This document shows positions 6,832 to 7,511 of a stretch of 7,511 nucleotides of DNA, piece by piece (positions within the stretch are counted from its first letter, which is position 1; each line of letters starts with the position of its first letter). A program made the translations under genes and the position numbers. A model generated the notes under the pieces. The model worked only from the letters and a program-made list of their open reading frames with translations, was not told where the DNA came from and did no database searches. The DNA is from an uncultured Actinomycetes bacterium. GTDB taxonomy: Bacteria; Actinomycetota; Thermoleophilia; Solirubrobacterales; Solirubrobacteraceae. The DNA is taken from NCBI GenBank assembly GCA_937888775.1, contig CALAQT010000147.1, forward strand, positions 1-7,511. The letters are read 5' to 3'.

Positions 6832-7443
6832 TCAGGGCTCCGACGGAGTGTGCGGCCGTTTGGGGAGTAGGCGGTGGCCGTCGACGACGGCGGTGGCGAG
6901 GTCGATGAGTTTGCGGTTGTCGATGCGTGAGCGTTCGCGCAGCATCTCGAAGGCGCTTCCCTCATCGATGGAGTGGCGTTCCATCAGGATGCCCTTGGCT
7001 CGCTCGGTCACTGCGCGGCGTCCGAACGCACCCTCAAGGTCTTGATATTCGGCGAAGCGCCGCAGCACGATGTCGATCGAGCTTTGCCAGTCATCCACGT
7101 CGGCGTCGGAGATCTGGGCGAAGACGCCTCGCTTGGATGCCTCTTTGACGAACGCGGGATCCGGCGCGTGAAGCAGCACGATCACGGGACAGGCGGCCTC
7201 GTGGACGATCTTGTCGATCAGCTCGAGCGCGTGCTCGGAGCTCTCACCGAGTCCGACGAGCGCGACGTCAGGTCGCTCCCGCGCGGTCACCGGCCCGACG
7301 TCCTGAACATCAATCTCTTTAGCGATCACCTCGTGGCCGAGCGCCACGACGATCGGGGCCACCAGCGCCAGGCGGTCCTTCCGCTCGTTGGCGATCAGAA
7401 CGCGTAGATGAACATTCCGGCCATCGTCCGTGCGTGGCGCCAC
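6832..7443 (-). CDS. ANTAR-domain regulator with degenerate receiver domain
   Basis: This 203-residue protein has two parts. Residues about 11-130 resemble a CheY-like receiver (LRVLIANERKD, then RERPDVALVGLGESS, then CPVIVLLHAPD). Residues about 141-191 are an ANTAR RNA-binding domain (RRAVTERAKGILMERHSIDE, then AFEMLRERSRIDNRKLIDLA). ANTAR proteins bind paired hairpins in nascent RNA and prevent transcription termination. Here the acidic pair after strand 1 is replaced by A-N-E, and the phospho-acceptor position after PDVALV is G64, so conventional phosphorylation looks impossible. It may be constitutive, ligand-controlled or controlled by a partner. The GTG at 7443 is preferred because a -10-like TAGACT ends 6 nt before it; a TTG at 7449 is the alternative. 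There is no Shine-Dalgarno at a useful distance. The domain call is firm; the RNA target is unknown. Confidence 0.88.
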   Translation of the reverse strand: MAPRTDDGRNVHLRVLIANERKDRLALVAPIVVALGHEVIAKEIDVQDVGPVTARERPDVALVGLGESSEHALELIDKIVHEAACPVIVLLHAPDPAFVKEASKRGVFAQISDADVDDWQSSIDIVLRRFAEYQDLEGAFGRRAVTERAKGILMERHSIDEGSAFEMLRERSRIDNRKLIDLATAVVDGHRLLPKRPHTPSEP

Positions 7444-7449
7444 AGACAA

Positions 7450-7479
7450 AGTCTAGACCGAAGTTCCCCCTGTAGTCAG
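7450..7479 (-). promoter_or_regulatory. Candidate promoter of the ANTAR gene
   Basis: On the minus strand, CTGACT (7479-7474) and TAGACT (7455-7450) are spaced by 18 bp, and the GTG start at 7443 follows after 6 nt. This matches a leaderless layout. The -10 overlaps a perfect 8-bp palindrome, GTCTAGAC (7451-7458). Confidence 0.45.
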
Positions 7480-7511
7480 CTGGTGTAGAGGCCGGGATCC
7501 CTGTGTTGGTG

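Overview
The window is a high-GC (roughly two-thirds G+C) bacterial fragment that looks actinobacterial. The fadA/fadB pair closely resembles the Mycobacterium tuberculosis trifunctional-enzyme pair (Rv0859/Rv0860) as I remember it. There is an ANTAR-domain regulator, GTG and TTG starts are common, and several genes lack a Shine-Dalgarno sequence but carry a -10-like hexamer 6-7 nt before the start codon, the pattern of leaderless transcripts common in Actinomycetota. The ANTAR protein recalls Thermoleophilia/Solirubrobacterales homologues, but that placement is tentative.

Layout. (1) Positions 1-1515 look accessory: a broken RNase HI gene on the minus strand (frameshifted, with the C-terminal third unrecognisable), a gene-free stretch of about 290 bases, then a compact vapBC-type toxin-antitoxin operon on the plus strand driven by a near-consensus promoter. 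The segment ends at a 25-nt fragment that folds as the T-arm plus acceptor 3' strand of a tRNA with no 5' half, as expected of an attachment-site scar left by a tRNA-targeting integrative element. (2) Positions 1541-5778 form a fatty-acid beta-oxidation locus: a divergent TetR-family regulator, a 24-bp pseudopalindromic candidate operator in the intergenic space, then fadA (thiolase) and fadB (enoyl-CoA hydratase/3-hydroxyacyl-CoA dehydrogenase), closed by a strong nested hairpin. (3) Positions 5860-7479 hold a minus-strand pair: an ANTAR regulator whose receiver-like domain has lost its phospho-acceptor aspartate, followed by a class I SAM methyltransferase with a charged, probably coiled-coil tail.

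How it fits together. FadA and FadB together supply the hydratase, dehydrogenase and thiolase steps of beta-oxidation and probably form one complex; the TetR protein probably represses itself and fadAB. VapB/VapC is a self-contained stability or stress module. The ANTAR protein and methyltransferase may be co-transcribed, but nothing here ties them to one pathway. I see no clearly new system. The best leads are the tRNA-fragment boundary, the broken RNase HI, the recurring leaderless promoter layout, and the ANTAR protein with a degenerate receiver next to a methyltransferase.
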